From Sporolactobacillus pectinivorans (lineage in GTDB: Bacteria; Bacillota; Bacilli; Bacillales; Sporolactobacillaceae), in contig NZ_NXGA01000001.1 of assembly GCF_002802965.1 (NCBI RefSeq), positions 2,894,205 to 2,958,204 on the forward strand: a stretch of DNA of 64,000 nucleotides, written 5' to 3'. A program made the translations under genes and the position numbers. The notes beneath the pieces are model-generated. The model had not been told where the DNA came from, ran no database searches, and saw only the letters and a program-made list of their open reading frames with translations. Below, piece by piece: positions 47,642 to 57,117 of this stretch (within the stretch, counting starts at the first letter, position 1; each line of letters opens with the position of its first letter).

Positions 47642-49966
47642 TTATCTGAGAAAGTCGGCTGCAGTCATGATCCGGATCACCTGACGATCGGAAAACTGAA
47701 ATTGTATGGCGCCTGTCTGATCCGTTCTGAATATACGTACTTTATGATTTTTCAGCAACTTAATAACTTCAGGATGAGGATGGCCATATCGGTTATTTTT
47801 CCCGCACGAAACGATTCCGATTGATGGATCCACCTTTTCCAGCCATTTCTCAGAAGTAGAGGTCCTGCTCCCGTGATGCCCGAGTTTTAGAATGTCGGAA
47901 CGAATATCAGGATAACGTTCCAGCAGCCGCTGTTCACCTTTTACTGGAAGATCCCCGGTAAACAGCCATTCTTTTCCTCCAAGCAATGTCCGGATAACAA
48001 TCGAATTGCCATTGCTGTCGCTCGAATATGTTATTGGGGACAAGACGTGAAAAATGGAATTTCCGATTTTCAGGCTGTCCCCTGACTTTAAAATACTCAG
48101 TTTGCTTCCCTTATCTAACGCTTGATCAAACGTATTCAAATCCGAACGGTCCGGCTTGAAAAAGGGGCTGACTACTATTTGGCGAACAGGAACTTTTGCC
48201 AACACACTTTTCATTCCGCCAATGTGGTCAAAATCCCTGTGCGTCAGGACGGCTGCATCCAGTGTATTGATCCGGAGGGCAAGCAGCTCATGGAGCACAA
48301 CGTCGCGCCCTACTTCATACGGTTTATTCCGGATCTGCCACTTTTTCTTCGGGTATGGCATCGTCCCTCCGCTGTCAATCAGAACAGCTCCCTGCCTGTG
48401 AGGCAAACGGATCAAAATACTGTCGCCTTGTCCTACATCAAGAAAAGTCACTGAACCATACGGATCGATGAAATCAGACATGTAAACCATACCGTAAATC
48501 AGCAGAAAAGACAGCGCCGGCAATCCCGCGACCCAAACCTTGCGTGATTTTTCCCAGACCAGTAAGGCCGCAGCAAAAATCAACAGGGCTGAAATAAGCA
48601 TCCATGGTACCATAGCGCCATAATTCATCTGAAAATAAGGATGCTGATACAGATACAGCAGGACCCGATGCGGCAGATAAAGAAATAAATCCATTACAAA
48701 AGACATGAGAGATGTCGCGGCAGGCAGAACTGCCGCTATAACATAAGTTGCTACTGATAAAGGGAGGATAACTAAGGTCATATAGGGAACGAAAAAAATA
48801 CTGAGAAGAAAACCGATAAAGGAGAATTGGTAAAAATGGTATACTGCGATCGGGAATGAGGCAATTTCACTGACCATGGAAAGCATGAAAGTGCGGCCCA
48901 AGGAAGATTTATATCTTTTTAAAATAACCGGGCCGGCAATAAGAACCATAAAGGTTACCGCAAAAGAAAGTTGAAACCCGAGATCAAATACCACTTTAGG
49001 GTCGCAGAAAACCATAATCAAGCAGGAAATGGAAAGCACGTCCGTCGTCCGCAGGTTTCTGATCTTCACTATCCCCGCTGCAAGCACCATCCCCGCGGTC
49101 AGCCCCGAACGGACGGCGGAGGGCCCTGCGCCTGCCAGAAAAACGTAAACAGGGATGAGCAGCAATAAGACAAGGCAGGCGTATTCTCTGACTAATCCAA
49201 GCCGGCGTGCCGCATAGTATAGAAAACCAAAAATGGCTGCAATGTGCATGCCTGAAACAACAAGAAGATGGACAAGGCCAAAAAGGCAGTAAGCATCATA
49301 AAGATCAGGGTCCATGCTACTATCGTAACCGAAAATCAGGGCATTCATTATATCTGCGCCGATGGGGGAAAATCCGTCCCGAATCCGTTCAATCTCACTT
49401 TGTCTGAACCGGTTCAGATGGTCTAACAGCGTTAATGACGATTCAAGGCAGCGGGGCGGCCCCTCGGCTTTCAACAGCCAGAAAATATGTTTATTTTCAA
49501 GATAAGACCGATAATCAAATGCATGAAAATTTGAGGGATCCGGCGGCCTTTCAAGCTGACCGGAAAGACGGCAGGTTAATCCGGGACGAAGCCGATGCAT
49601 CAGTTGCTTTTTAATCGCTTCATTCGGTAATTTGATGGAGGCCTTAACACTTTCTCCGGACTCTGTCTGCAGCGTGTAAGTCAGAAGATCGCCATCGAAC
49701 AGCGGAATGTCCTTGATCTTCCCTACAAATATTTTTTGATCCGGCGGCAGTCTGGTCCCATTTGCCTGAAAAAGTTGCACATCGCTGAAAAGAGCCAGAA
49801 TGATGATTAAGAAGGCGGCTAGCAGACGGATCTGTTTTACAGCCAGAAGGTAGGTGCAATAGGAAAAAAGCAGGAAAACCGGTACGTCTGGATGACGCCC
49901 TGCGGCTGCCCAGCTTACAAGGCAGGCACAGAGGGCAATCAGATGCCATTTTGATACAAAAGGCAT
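47642..49966 (-). CDS. comEC: DNA uptake channel ComEC
   Basis: ComEC/Rec2 forms the membrane pore for transforming DNA. The 774-aa protein has N-terminal hydrophobic helices, a DUF4131 OB-like segment, the Competence domain with many helices (about residues 220-500) and a C-terminal metallo-beta-lactamase-like nuclease domain (LDVGQGDSILIRL, LTHRDFDHIGGM, LKLGHHGSRTS). The frame is complete. Its ATG directly abuts the comEB stop, indicating coupling. Confidence 0.95.
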   Translation of the reverse strand: MPFVSKWHLIALCACLVSWAAAGRHPDVPVFLLFSYCTYLLAVKQIRLLAAFLIIILALFSDVQLFQANGTRLPPDQKIFVGKIKDIPLFDGDLLTYTLQTESGESVKASIKLPNEAIKKQLMHRLRPGLTCRLSGQLERPPDPSNFHAFDYRSYLENKHIFWLLKAEGPPRCLESSLTLLDHLNRFRQSEIERIRDGFSPIGADIMNALIFGYDSSMDPDLYDAYCLFGLVHLLVVSGMHIAAIFGFLYYAARRLGLVREYACLVLLLLIPVYVFLAGAGPSAVRSGLTAGMVLAAGIVKIRNLRTTDVLSISCLIMVFCDPKVVFDLGFQLSFAVTFMVLIAGPVILKRYKSSLGRTFMLSMVSEIASFPIAVYHFYQFSFIGFLLSIFFVPYMTLVILPLSVATYVIAAVLPAATSLMSFVMDLFLYLPHRVLLYLYQHPYFQMNYGAMVPWMLISALLIFAAALLVWEKSRKVWVAGLPALSFLLIYGMVYMSDFIDPYGSVTFLDVGQGDSILIRLPHRQGAVLIDSGGTMPYPKKKWQIRNKPYEVGRDVVLHELLALRINTLDAAVLTHRDFDHIGGMKSVLAKVPVRQIVVSPFFKPDRSDLNTFDQALDKGSKLSILKSGDSLKIGNSIFHVLSPITYSSDSNGNSIVIRTLLGGKEWLFTGDLPVKGEQRLLERYPDIRSDILKLGHHGSRTSTSEKWLEKVDPSIGIVSCGKNNRYGHPHPEVIKLLKNHKVRIFRTDQTGAIQFQFSDRQVIRIMTAADFLR

Positions 49967-50545
49967 TTAACCCCCACGAGAAAAAAGCTTTTCTGCCTGA
50001 TCGTGTAAATCCTGCATTTCCTCTTTTCCCGCTCCGCTATTTTCCAACCTTTTGAACAACTCCGAAATATAGGCAACCTGCTTTTCTGACAGATCCTCTT
50101 CTTTCAGCTCAAAAAAGTTGTCAAAAGGCACTTTCTGCACCTTTACTTTTGCCATTTGAAAAAGTTCTGCCGCGTACGGGTGATTTTTATAATCTTTAGC
50201 ATAATAGACGCTGCGGATGCCGGCCTGGATGATTGCTTTACAGCACTGGATACACGGATAATGGGTGACATAGATTTCCGCTCCGTCTGTTGATTCGCCG
50301 AATTTGGCACATTGAAGGATCGCGTTCATTTCAGCATGAATGGTGCGTGCACAATGCCCGTCAATCATATAACAGCCCTCGTCAATGCAATGTACACCGC
50401 CCGATATGGAGCCATTGTAGCCGCCGGCAATAATCCTTTTGTCGCGGACAATCGTTGCACCGACGACGAGGCGCTTGCAGGTGCTTCTGGATGCCAGCAG
50501 ATGGCTTTGAGCCATAAAATACTGATCCCAGGATAATCTTTTCAT
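49967..50545 (-). CDS. comEB: Deoxycytidylate deaminase-like ComEB
   Basis: ComEB resembles dCMP deaminase: HAEMNAILQCAKFG holds the zinc histidine and catalytic glutamate, and YPCIQCCKAII the two zinc cysteines. It is in the comE operon but has not been shown to be required for transformation. Length 192 aa. A hairpin-containing 137-bp gap separates it from comEA. Confidence 0.94.
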   Translation of the reverse strand: MKRLSWDQYFMAQSHLLASRSTCKRLVVGATIVRDKRIIAGGYNGSISGGVHCIDEGCYMIDGHCARTIHAEMNAILQCAKFGESTDGAEIYVTHYPCIQCCKAIIQAGIRSVYYAKDYKNHPYAAELFQMAKVKVQKVPFDNFFELKEEDLSEKQVAYISELFKRLENSGAGKEEMQDLHDQAEKLFSRGG

Positions 50546-50681
50546 TCTTCCAACTTCCCTTCCGGTTACTCTTATCCGACAGTTATTGTATCAGAATACA
50601 GACAAAAAAACCTGCAGAAGCCAAATGATCGATCAAAAAACGCTATTTTTTTGATCTACATAGAAGCTCTTTTCGCTCTTT

Positions 50682-51344
50682 TCACTGGGCCGTTGCCTCC
50701 GGTTTGATCTTTTCAAGGGATTTTTCTCCAATTCCGGAGACGTTGGTCAGATCGTCAACCGATTTGAACGGCCCATGCTCCTCCCGGTACTGTAAAATTG
50801 CTTTTGCTTTTGCCGGCCCTATCCCGGAAAGATTCTGAAGGTCCGTTTCATCTGCCGTATTGATGTTCACTTTCGGCTGCCCTCCAATATTGCCTGATAC
50901 TGTACTAGTCCCGGAAGAAGCAGTCCCGCCGGCAAAACCTTTCGGCACATCCTGCCCTTTTTCCGGGACGTAGACAACCATTTCATCCGATATTTTTTGG
51001 GCCAGATTAATTTTATCCCGGTCTGCCTTATCTGCAAGACCGCCGGCTTTATTTATTGCGTCGCTGACGCGGTCTGCAGGACTCATTCGGTATATTCCCG
51101 GTTTTCTGACTGCACCTTTCATATCTACAATGATTTCCGGTGCAGACTGTGCCTGCTTCACAACGTTTTTTACCGGCGAAGATTTTTCTGCCTTCTGCCC
51201 AAACGAAAAATAAGTTTCAGCCTTTTTGGTATTTGCTGCTTTTTCCGAAGCGGTGTACTGCCTTAAGAACAGCACAATCAGCAGGCAAAAAACAACTGCA
51301 ACAAGTATCAGCCATATCTTGTATTTTTTCCATATTCTATCCAT
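50682..51344 (-). CDS. comEA: DNA receptor ComEA
   Basis: ComEA captures double-stranded DNA at the cell surface. One N-terminal membrane anchor (IWLILVAVVFCLLIVLFL) is followed by a flexible linker, an SLBB-like domain (IIVDMKGAVRKPGIYRMSP) and a C-terminal double helix-hairpin-helix (VNINTADETDLQNLSGIGPA; GIGEKSLEKI). Length 220 aa. The ATG at 51344 has GGACGTGAG upstream. It heads the comE operon. Confidence 0.95.
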   Translation of the reverse strand: MDRIWKKYKIWLILVAVVFCLLIVLFLRQYTASEKAANTKKAETYFSFGQKAEKSSPVKNVVKQAQSAPEIIVDMKGAVRKPGIYRMSPADRVSDAINKAGGLADKADRDKINLAQKISDEMVVYVPEKGQDVPKGFAGGTASSGTSTVSGNIGGQPKVNINTADETDLQNLSGIGPAKAKAILQYREEHGPFKSVDDLTNVSGIGEKSLEKIKPEATAQ

Positions 51345-51486
51345 TGGCTCACGTCCAATCATTCAATAAAAATAAATTGTTGTGATAAACATCGTCCGAG
51401 AACAACTACCTTCCGATGCCGGAATAATTTCTGCACGCGTCACATATGGTTCAGAAGGGATAGCGATAAGATCGAGGTGAAAACTG

Positions 51487-52314
51487 ATGAGGATCGGAGT
51501 CATTGGAACAGGAAATATCGGATCACTGATCGTCGGTGCGCTGATCCGGAGCAAATCCGTAAAAGCAAAAAGTATTTTTGTGACAAATCGCACGAAAAAA
51601 AAAGCATCTGACTTGGCAGCCAAATATCCCGGAGTGAAAATTTGCGGCTCGCCAGAAGAAACGGTCCGCCGTTCGGATACTGTTTTTCTATGTGTCAAAC
51701 CGCCGCAGTTTTTTTCTCTGCTGCAGCCGCTGCGCGGTGTCTGGTATCCGGAGCAACTTGCGATATCAGTCACCAGCCCGATCAGTATTTCTCAGCTTGA
51801 GAAGTTGATACCCTGCCACACGGCAAGAGTTGTTCCAAGCATTTTGAATCAGGCTCTTTCGGGAAACACGCTCGTAACATTTGGTACGAGCATGAATGAC
51901 CATCAAAAATATAAACTTTGGAATTTGCTCGGAAATTTTTCACAGCCAATAGAAATCAGCGAAGAGAACATCCGTGTGGCTTCAGATCTTTCCAGCTGTG
52001 GTCCGGCCTTTCTTTCTTACGTACTTGAAAAAATGATTGAAGGTGCCGTGCAGTCAACATCTATATCAAAAAAAGAGGCAACTGAGCTGACGACAGAAAT
52101 GGCCATCGGCTTTGGGAAGCTGCTTGATAAGAGAAACTTCACGCTTACGGAATTACGTGATAAGGTTACCGTAAAAGGCGGTGTAACGGGGGCAGGTCTG
52201 ACCGTTTTAAAACAGGAATATCATGGAGTGTTTGAACATCTCTTTGAAGCGACCCAGAAGAAATTTCTCGAAGATCATCTTGCTTTGGATCCCTTCTTTG
52301 AGAAACTCGACTGA
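51487..52314 (+). CDS. comER: ComER, pyrroline-5-carboxylate reductase-like
   Basis: A 275-aa ProC-family protein divergent from comEA, as in Bacillus. The NAD(P) motif is RIGVIGTGNIGSLI, and the C-terminal dimerisation domain has TVKGGVTGAGLTVL. It is not essential for competence; in B. cereus a homologue affects sporulation and biofilm. The ATG has GAGGTGA upstream. Confidence 0.9.
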   Translation: MRIGVIGTGNIGSLIVGALIRSKSVKAKSIFVTNRTKKKASDLAAKYPGVKICGSPEETVRRSDTVFLCVKPPQFFSLLQPLRGVWYPEQLAISVTSPISISQLEKLIPCHTARVVPSILNQALSGNTLVTFGTSMNDHQKYKLWNLLGNFSQPIEISEENIRVASDLSSCGPAFLSYVLEKMIEGAVQSTSISKKEATELTTEMAIGFGKLLDKRNFTLTELRDKVTVKGGVTGAGLTVLKQEYHGVFEHLFEATQKKFLEDHLALDPFFEKLD

Positions 52315-52445
52315 TCACCGGCCAGTCCGAAAAAAGCGTCAAAAGGGGAACACATTAATATATATTCCCGCCGCAGTTACCGGATTCCTTGTTGCAAATG
52401 TGTCGGTTCAGTGAACTGATCGTGCATGCTCCTGCTCCGATAAAT

Positions 52446-52485
52446 TTGGAAAAAAAGCCGCTGATTACAGCGGCTTTTTTTCCAA
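52446..52485. terminator. Terminator overlapping the rsfS stop codon
   Basis: An 18-bp perfect stem (52446-52463 with 52468-52485) has a 4-nt loop. The rsfS stop (52465-52467) lies in the loop, so the last codons of rsfS form one arm. A- and T-rich arms make it work in both directions. Confidence 0.9.
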
Positions 52486-52818
52486 AGTATATAGAGGGGC
52501 GTCTCCCCATAATTTTTCCAATTGATAATAATCCCGTTCGTCTCTGTGAAAAACATGAGCGACAATATCGCCCATATCAATGAGCACCCAGCGCGCCTTA
52601 TCATAGCCTTCCATTCGGTGAACAGTCAGTCCTTTTGTTTCGGCGGTTTTCTTTAAGGCCGTCGAAATAGCCTGTACTTGTTTTTCCGAATCGCCGTGGC
52701 AAATGATGAAGTAGTCTGCCATGATGGAGATACCCTTCATCTTAAGAATGACAAGATCCTGAGCTTTCTTGTCATCTGCGGCTTCCGCCAGATATTTAAC
52801 CCATTCTTCACTGTTCAT
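52465..52818 (-). CDS. rsfS: Ribosome silencing factor RsfS
   Basis: RsfS binds L14 and blocks subunit joining during slow growth. The 117-aa sequence contains MADYFIICHGDSEKQVQAIS and WVLIDMGDIVAHVFHRDERDYY, the family core. It is followed directly by its terminator. In B. subtilis yqeM lies between comER and rsfS; it is absent. Confidence 0.95.
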   Translation of the reverse strand: MNSEEWVKYLAEAADDKKAQDLVILKMKGISIMADYFIICHGDSEKQVQAISTALKKTAETKGLTVHRMEGYDKARWVLIDMGDIVAHVFHRDERDYYQLEKLWGDAPLYTLEKKPL

Positions 52819-52822
52819 TCAG

Positions 52823-53395
52823 TCACCTCATTGAATTTTTTTTTACAAAATCATTATATGCTTCGAAGGTTTTCGGATAGACACTCTGTCTCTTTTCCAG
52901 AAGATGAATAATTGTCTTTTGAAGCTCCTGAAGGACTGCATCGTCAAGGCTCACAGCTGCGGTTTCACGCACCACATCTACACCTGGAAAATCACGTCCG
53001 GGTTCAATATAGTCTGCCAGAAAAATTATTTTCTCCAACAGGCTCATTTCATTTCTGCCCGTCGTGTGGTAGGTCATCGCGTCAAGAATTTCGCGGTCGT
53101 CGATGCCCATGTGTTCCTGGACATAAGCAGCACCAACCGGCGCATGCCAGAGTTTATCCGAATAGTTCAGAAAATCATCAGAGATATCCGAACGTCTCAG
53201 GATGACTGCTTTCAGTTCTTCATCTGAAAAATATTTTGCTATATCATGAAGCATGCCCGCCAGCCTGGCTTTTTCCACATCTGCACCATATTTCTCCGCC
53301 AACTTTACTGCCGTTTCAGAGACGCCGAGTGAGTGCCTGTAGCGTTTTTCAGGCAGCAGGTCTTTGATCGCCCTTTCGGCTTCTTCAATCTTCAT
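52823..53395 (-). CDS. yqeK: HD-domain hydrolase YqeK (Ap4A hydrolase family)
   Basis: A 190-aa HD protein. RYRHSLGVSETAVKLAE supplies the first histidine, GMLHDIAKYFSDE the HD pair, and HAPVGAAYVQEHMG plus MTYHTTGR the remaining ligands. Characterised YqeK proteins hydrolyse diadenosine tetraphosphate. Its start overlaps nadD by eleven bases. Confidence 0.92.
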   Translation of the reverse strand: MKIEEAERAIKDLLPEKRYRHSLGVSETAVKLAEKYGADVEKARLAGMLHDIAKYFSDEELKAVILRRSDISDDFLNYSDKLWHAPVGAAYVQEHMGIDDREILDAMTYHTTGRNEMSLLEKIIFLADYIEPGRDFPGVDVVRETAAVSLDDAVLQELQKTIIHLLEKRQSVYPKTFEAYNDFVKKNSMR

Positions 53396-53963
53396 AAAGC
53401 TGTCTCTCCCTTATATATTTTATGACTGCATCCGCCAGAAAGTATCGGCACGAGCGGCCATCCCTCAACCGTCTGCGGAGTATGCTGGACGAAATATCGA
53501 TCAGCGGCATGTCGATATAGATAACATCGACGCGTGCCGGATTACCCGCCGGAAAACCCGGCCTTCTGAAACCAATAAAGGATGTCAGCCGGCGCAACTC
53601 ATCGATGCCGTGCCAAGTCGGCAGGTCGTCGACCATATCCGCTCCAAGTATAAAATAAAACCGATTGTCAGGATATTGGCTTTTCAGTTCTCTGAGTGTA
53701 TCCACGGTATAGGATTTTCCCTTGCGCCGTACCTCAACCGTTGAAAGTCGAAATCTTTCATTCCCCATGATCGCCCGGCTGACCATTTCCTGGCGGTCAT
53801 CCGCTCCTGTATGGGCAATTTTGCCCTGTATATGCGGGGGAATATAACTTGGCAGGAACCAGACCTCATCCAGTTTGCACGTTTCAAGTGCCTCCTGCGC
53901 AATCAGCAGGTGCATGAGATGCGGGGGATCAAACGTTCCGCCAAGCAATCCAATTTTTTTCAT
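53385..53963 (-). CDS. nadD: Nicotinate-nucleotide adenylyltransferase
   Basis: NadD makes deamido-NAD from nicotinate mononucleotide and ATP. The nucleotidyltransferase signature is GLLGGTFDPPHLMHLL and the second motif is ISSSILRRRLRDGRS. Length 192 aa is normal. It overlaps yqeK, consistent with one operon. Confidence 0.96.
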   Translation of the reverse strand: MKKIGLLGGTFDPPHLMHLLIAQEALETCKLDEVWFLPSYIPPHIQGKIAHTGADDRQEMVSRAIMGNERFRLSTVEVRRKGKSYTVDTLRELKSQYPDNRFYFILGADMVDDLPTWHGIDELRRLTSFIGFRRPGFPAGNPARVDVIYIDMPLIDISSSILRRRLRDGRSCRYFLADAVIKYIRERQLYED

Positions 53964-53978
53964 ATATTTATTTCTTCC

Positions 53979-54275
53979 CTATCCTCTTGGAAATTCAATT
54001 CGTGTATGTTCTTTTGATTCTCGGTAAAGGATCATTGTATGTCCGATCACCTGAACCAGTTCCGCCCCTGTTTCAGAAGCAATGCGTTCTCCGGCCTCTC
54101 CAGCGTCTTCAGACGTATTCTGAAGCAGCGACACCTTAATCAATTCCCGCCGTTCAAGCACTGCATCTAATTCCTTGATCTGCTGCTCCACCAACCCGGC
54201 CTTGCCGATCTGAAAAACAGGTTTTAACGGGTGGGCCAGTTTGCGCAGATACTTGATCTGTTTGCTATTCAGCAT
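53979..54275 (-). CDS. yhbY: YhbY-type RNA-binding CRM protein
   Basis: A 98-aa CRM-domain protein associated with pre-50S particles. It begins MLNSKQIKYLRKLAHPLKPV and holds the GxxG RNA-binding loop in FQIGKAGLVE. Part of the nadD-aroE operon (yqeI in B. subtilis). Confidence 0.93.
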   Translation of the reverse strand: MLNSKQIKYLRKLAHPLKPVFQIGKAGLVEQQIKELDAVLERRELIKVSLLQNTSEDAGEAGERIASETGAELVQVIGHTMILYRESKEHTRIEFPRG

Positions 54276-54353
54276 GCCTCGCTTTATCCTCTCATCTTCA
54301 ATGATTGCACCCTCACTAGTGCTAAATTTATATTTTTATCATACAGCTTTCTC

Positions 54354-55184
54354 TCATCCATTGGAAATCCACTTCCGAAGAAATAACTCCATCCCTGAAA
54401 CTTCCGGGCTGATGCCTGTCCATTTTTCAAATGCAGCCGCGCCCTGAAAAACCAGCATTGGCAAGCCATTCATGACCGGATGCCCGAACCTTTCAGCCTG
54501 CTTCAAAAATGCAGTCCGGAACGGCCGGTAAATGAGATCAGCAAAAAGAGCCTCTTTTTTTGCTCCCCGGACGTCAATAATGGACGGATCTGTTTCAGAA
54601 AGTCCCAAAGAGGTTGCGTTGACAATCAGGCCGTAGCCGTTGAGCGTATTTTCCGCCTCCGTCAGGCTCTTTGCTTCAGAACAGCAAAGAGAACGGCACA
54701 TTTTACTTAGCTGCGCAGCTCTTGTCAGTGTACGGTCAGCGATATCTACCTTGGAAAAATTTCTTGCCAATGGAATTGCGATTCCTCTTGCTGCACCTCC
54801 GGCTCCAAGCACCAGCACTTCAGAATTTCCGGTGGTCTGTACGTTGAAGACCTTCTTAATACTTTTTAAGAAGCCGATCCCATCTGTATTGTAGCCGACT
54901 AGGCTGCTCCCCTCACAGACAACTGTATTTACCGCCCCGACAGCCAGTGCCTCTTCGTCAATTTGGTCGAGCAATGGCATTATTTCCTGCTTATATGGGA
55001 CAGTCACATTAAAACCGCTGATGCCGGACTGCACCAAACGTTCGACCGCCTGTCTCAACCGTCCCGGACTGACTTGCACAGCCTGATAGCTGGCGTCTAG
55101 TTTATAATGAGAAAACCATTTTTTGTGCATGAGCGGCGACAGCGAATGATTTACCGGATTACCGATAAGAGCATATTTTTTCAT
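54354..55184 (-). CDS. aroE: Shikimate dehydrogenase
   Basis: AroE reduces 3-dehydroshikimate to shikimate with NADPH. Substrate-binding IGNPVNHSLSPLMHKKW is at the N-terminus, the catalytic lysine lies in NVTVPYKQEIMPLL, and the cofactor loop is VLGAGGAARGIAIPLA. Length 276 aa is normal. It starts 4 bp after yqeH. Confidence 0.96.
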   Translation of the reverse strand: MKKYALIGNPVNHSLSPLMHKKWFSHYKLDASYQAVQVSPGRLRQAVERLVQSGISGFNVTVPYKQEIMPLLDQIDEEALAVGAVNTVVCEGSSLVGYNTDGIGFLKSIKKVFNVQTTGNSEVLVLGAGGAARGIAIPLARNFSKVDIADRTLTRAAQLSKMCRSLCCSEAKSLTEAENTLNGYGLIVNATSLGLSETDPSIIDVRGAKKEALFADLIYRPFRTAFLKQAERFGHPVMNGLPMLVFQGAAAFEKWTGISPEVSGMELFLRKWISNG

Positions 55185-55188
55185 GGGC

Positions 55189-56289
55189 TTACCCTTTTAT
55201 AATTGAGGCACGTCCGGATACGCTGATACTTGAAGGGGCATACGCGGAAATCCGGGCACCCCTGCCTTTAACCGTAACCCAGCCGAGACCGGAAAAGACG
55301 ATATCTGTATTTAACTCATCTGTCCGAAAATCATACCGCTCCAGAACAGGCAGTTCAGTTCTGCGGCTCGGGGGCGTCAGCAAATGACCATACTGGCGGT
55401 GAAAAAGATCATCTGCGTTTTCCAGCTTTGTACGGTGAACCGTCAGCGCATTTGAAGTATAAGCAATTAATGAACGCCTGCCGGGTCCTGTATAATCAAT
55501 CCGGCCCAGCCCACCAAGAAAAAGTGTCTGATTTTCGTTCAGTTGAAATACTCTAGGCTTAATTTCCTTGGATGGCATGACCGCCTTGTAATCCTGTTCG
55601 CTGACAAAATGGGCGGCCTGGTGTAGATTAACAACGCCCGGTGTATCATAAAGTATGTGGCCGTCATCAAGCGGAATGCCGATAAAATCCAGTGTCGTCC
55701 CTGGAAAATGGGAAGTGGTGATCTCACCGTCGCCTGCCCCGGCCTGACGGAGCAGGTGGTTGATGAATGTTGATTTTCCGACATTTGTAACACCGACAAT
55801 ATAAATATCCTTACCTTCACGATAATACTCCATGTTCTGTCTGACTTCATCAATACCCTGATTTTTGTCCGCACTCATCAGCAGTACATCGACAGGCCTG
55901 AGCCCCAGTTCCTTGGCAGAACGCCGCAGCCAGCTTTTCAGCTTGTTGGGGTTTGTTGATTTGGGCAGCAAATCTTTCTTATTTCCCACAAGCAGGACCG
56001 GATTTTTCCCGATAAAGCGCTGAAGCCCCGGCACCCAGCTGCCTGAGAAGTCAAATATATCAATCAGATAAACGACAAGCGCATCCGCTTCCGCAATCTT
56101 TGAGAGCAACCTTAGAAAATCGTCTCCAGTCATCGGAACTTCCTGAACCTCATTGTAGTGCTTCAGGCGGAAACAGCGCCTGCAAATGACTGGATCGTGT
56201 TTGAGCGCTCCCGGAGGTGCAAATCCCGGAGCCTCCTCATTCTCCGTCTGAATTTTAATGCCACAGCCGGCGCAGAAAACATCATCCAT
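55189..56289 (-). CDS. yqeH: Ribosome biogenesis GTPase YqeH
   Basis: YqeH is a circularly permuted GTPase required for 30S assembly. A CxGC zinc finger (FCAGCGIKIQ; ICRRCFRLKHY) comes first, then G4 (VGNKKDLLPK), G5, G1 (GVTNVGKSTFINHLL) and G3 (YDTPGVVNLHQ), the permuted order. Length 366 aa is normal. It overlaps the yqeG region closely (3 bp gap). Confidence 0.95.
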   Translation of the reverse strand: MDDVFCAGCGIKIQTENEEAPGFAPPGALKHDPVICRRCFRLKHYNEVQEVPMTGDDFLRLLSKIAEADALVVYLIDIFDFSGSWVPGLQRFIGKNPVLLVGNKKDLLPKSTNPNKLKSWLRRSAKELGLRPVDVLLMSADKNQGIDEVRQNMEYYREGKDIYIVGVTNVGKSTFINHLLRQAGAGDGEITTSHFPGTTLDFIGIPLDDGHILYDTPGVVNLHQAAHFVSEQDYKAVMPSKEIKPRVFQLNENQTLFLGGLGRIDYTGPGRRSLIAYTSNALTVHRTKLENADDLFHRQYGHLLTPPSRRTELPVLERYDFRTDELNTDIVFSGLGWVTVKGRGARISAYAPSSISVSGRASIIKG

Positions 56290-56292
56290 TCA

Positions 56293-56808
56293 TTATTCCT
56301 CCCATTTGAGCCAGCCGCGGCGGCGCATCTGTGACAAAATGATCCGTTCCACCGTCCGGTTGATTTTTGTAAACCATGCATCATTTGAAGCTACCGGCAC
56401 AACAAGTATCGTGTGCAGGCCAAACTGATTGCCACCAAGTACGTCCGTAACAATCTGGTCGCCGACCACAACGATTTCATCCTTATTCAGGTTCATTTCC
56501 CGTATTGCGCGCTTAAAGCCATGAGCCAACGGTTTGCGTGCACGGCATATATAAGGAATTTTCGCGGGAGCAGAAAATGTTTTCACTCGTCGCTCGTTGT
56601 TATTTGACACGATCATCACTGAAATATCTGCATTCCGAAGCGAATCAAACCAGCGGGCAAGCCTCGGAGTCATGTGCGCCTCATTCCAGGCCACGAGCGT
56701 ATTATCAAGATCAGTAATCAGACCTTTAATTCCTTTTTTCTTCAGCATTTCCGGCTGGATGTCGAGAATACTTTCCACATGCTCATCCGGTAAAAATTTT
56801 TTCAACAA
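56293..56808 (-). CDS. yqeG: HAD-family phosphatase YqeG
   Basis: A 171-aa YqeG/PGP-phosphatase-like HAD hydrolase. The nucleophile motif is GLITDLDNTLVAWNEA (DxDxT), the second motif VSNNNERR, and the third VVGDQIVTDVLGG. The substrate in Bacillus is unknown. It is the first gene of the operon that runs to yqeK. Confidence 0.9.
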   Translation of the reverse strand: MLKKFLPDEHVESILDIQPEMLKKKGIKGLITDLDNTLVAWNEAHMTPRLARWFDSLRNADISVMIVSNNNERRVKTFSAPAKIPYICRARKPLAHGFKRAIREMNLNKDEIVVVGDQIVTDVLGGNQFGLHTILVVPVASNDAWFTKINRTVERIILSQMRRRGWLKWEE

Positions 56809-57117
56809 TTGTTCAGCACCTCATCTTCTCATTTCATTTTCCCACATGTTGTCCGATTTACCAAGTACAAAAATCATTTTTGAAAATAGAACCTAAATGT
56901 TTCGACAAAATATGAGCACTATTCTTTTGTGGATAACCTTGTCCACATTTTTCTGCTTAGATAATCAGCTCTCTTTAATTTTATCAACAGGCTGCTCACA
57001 GTTTATCCACTCTATTCTGTGGATAAATTGGAGATTGTTCACAATTTCCAATCATGCTAAAGTGAAAGAAAGAGTTCAGATCGATTGAAAAGGGGTGTCA
57101 GCCGGAAACGGTATGAA
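56809..57117. promoter_or_regulatory. yqeG-sda intergenic region with DnaA-box cluster
   Basis: Five DnaA boxes lie in about 100 bp. Two are perfect (TGTGGATAA at 56928-56936 and 57018-57026); TTGTCCACA at 56939, TTATCAACA at 56981 and TTATCCACT at 57003 each differ by one base. A perfect 0A box (TTCGACA, complement TGTCGAA) is at 56901-56907. Weak promoter hexamers TTGTTC (57035) and TAAAGT (57058) with 17-bp spacing precede sda. DnaA activates sda in B. subtilis. Confidence 0.8.

Noticed and set aside
50631..50656. A/T-rich hairpin between comEA and comEB as an operon terminator
   Set aside because: The stem is nearly all A-T apart from GATC ends; comEB is in the normal operon position, so termination is not well supported.
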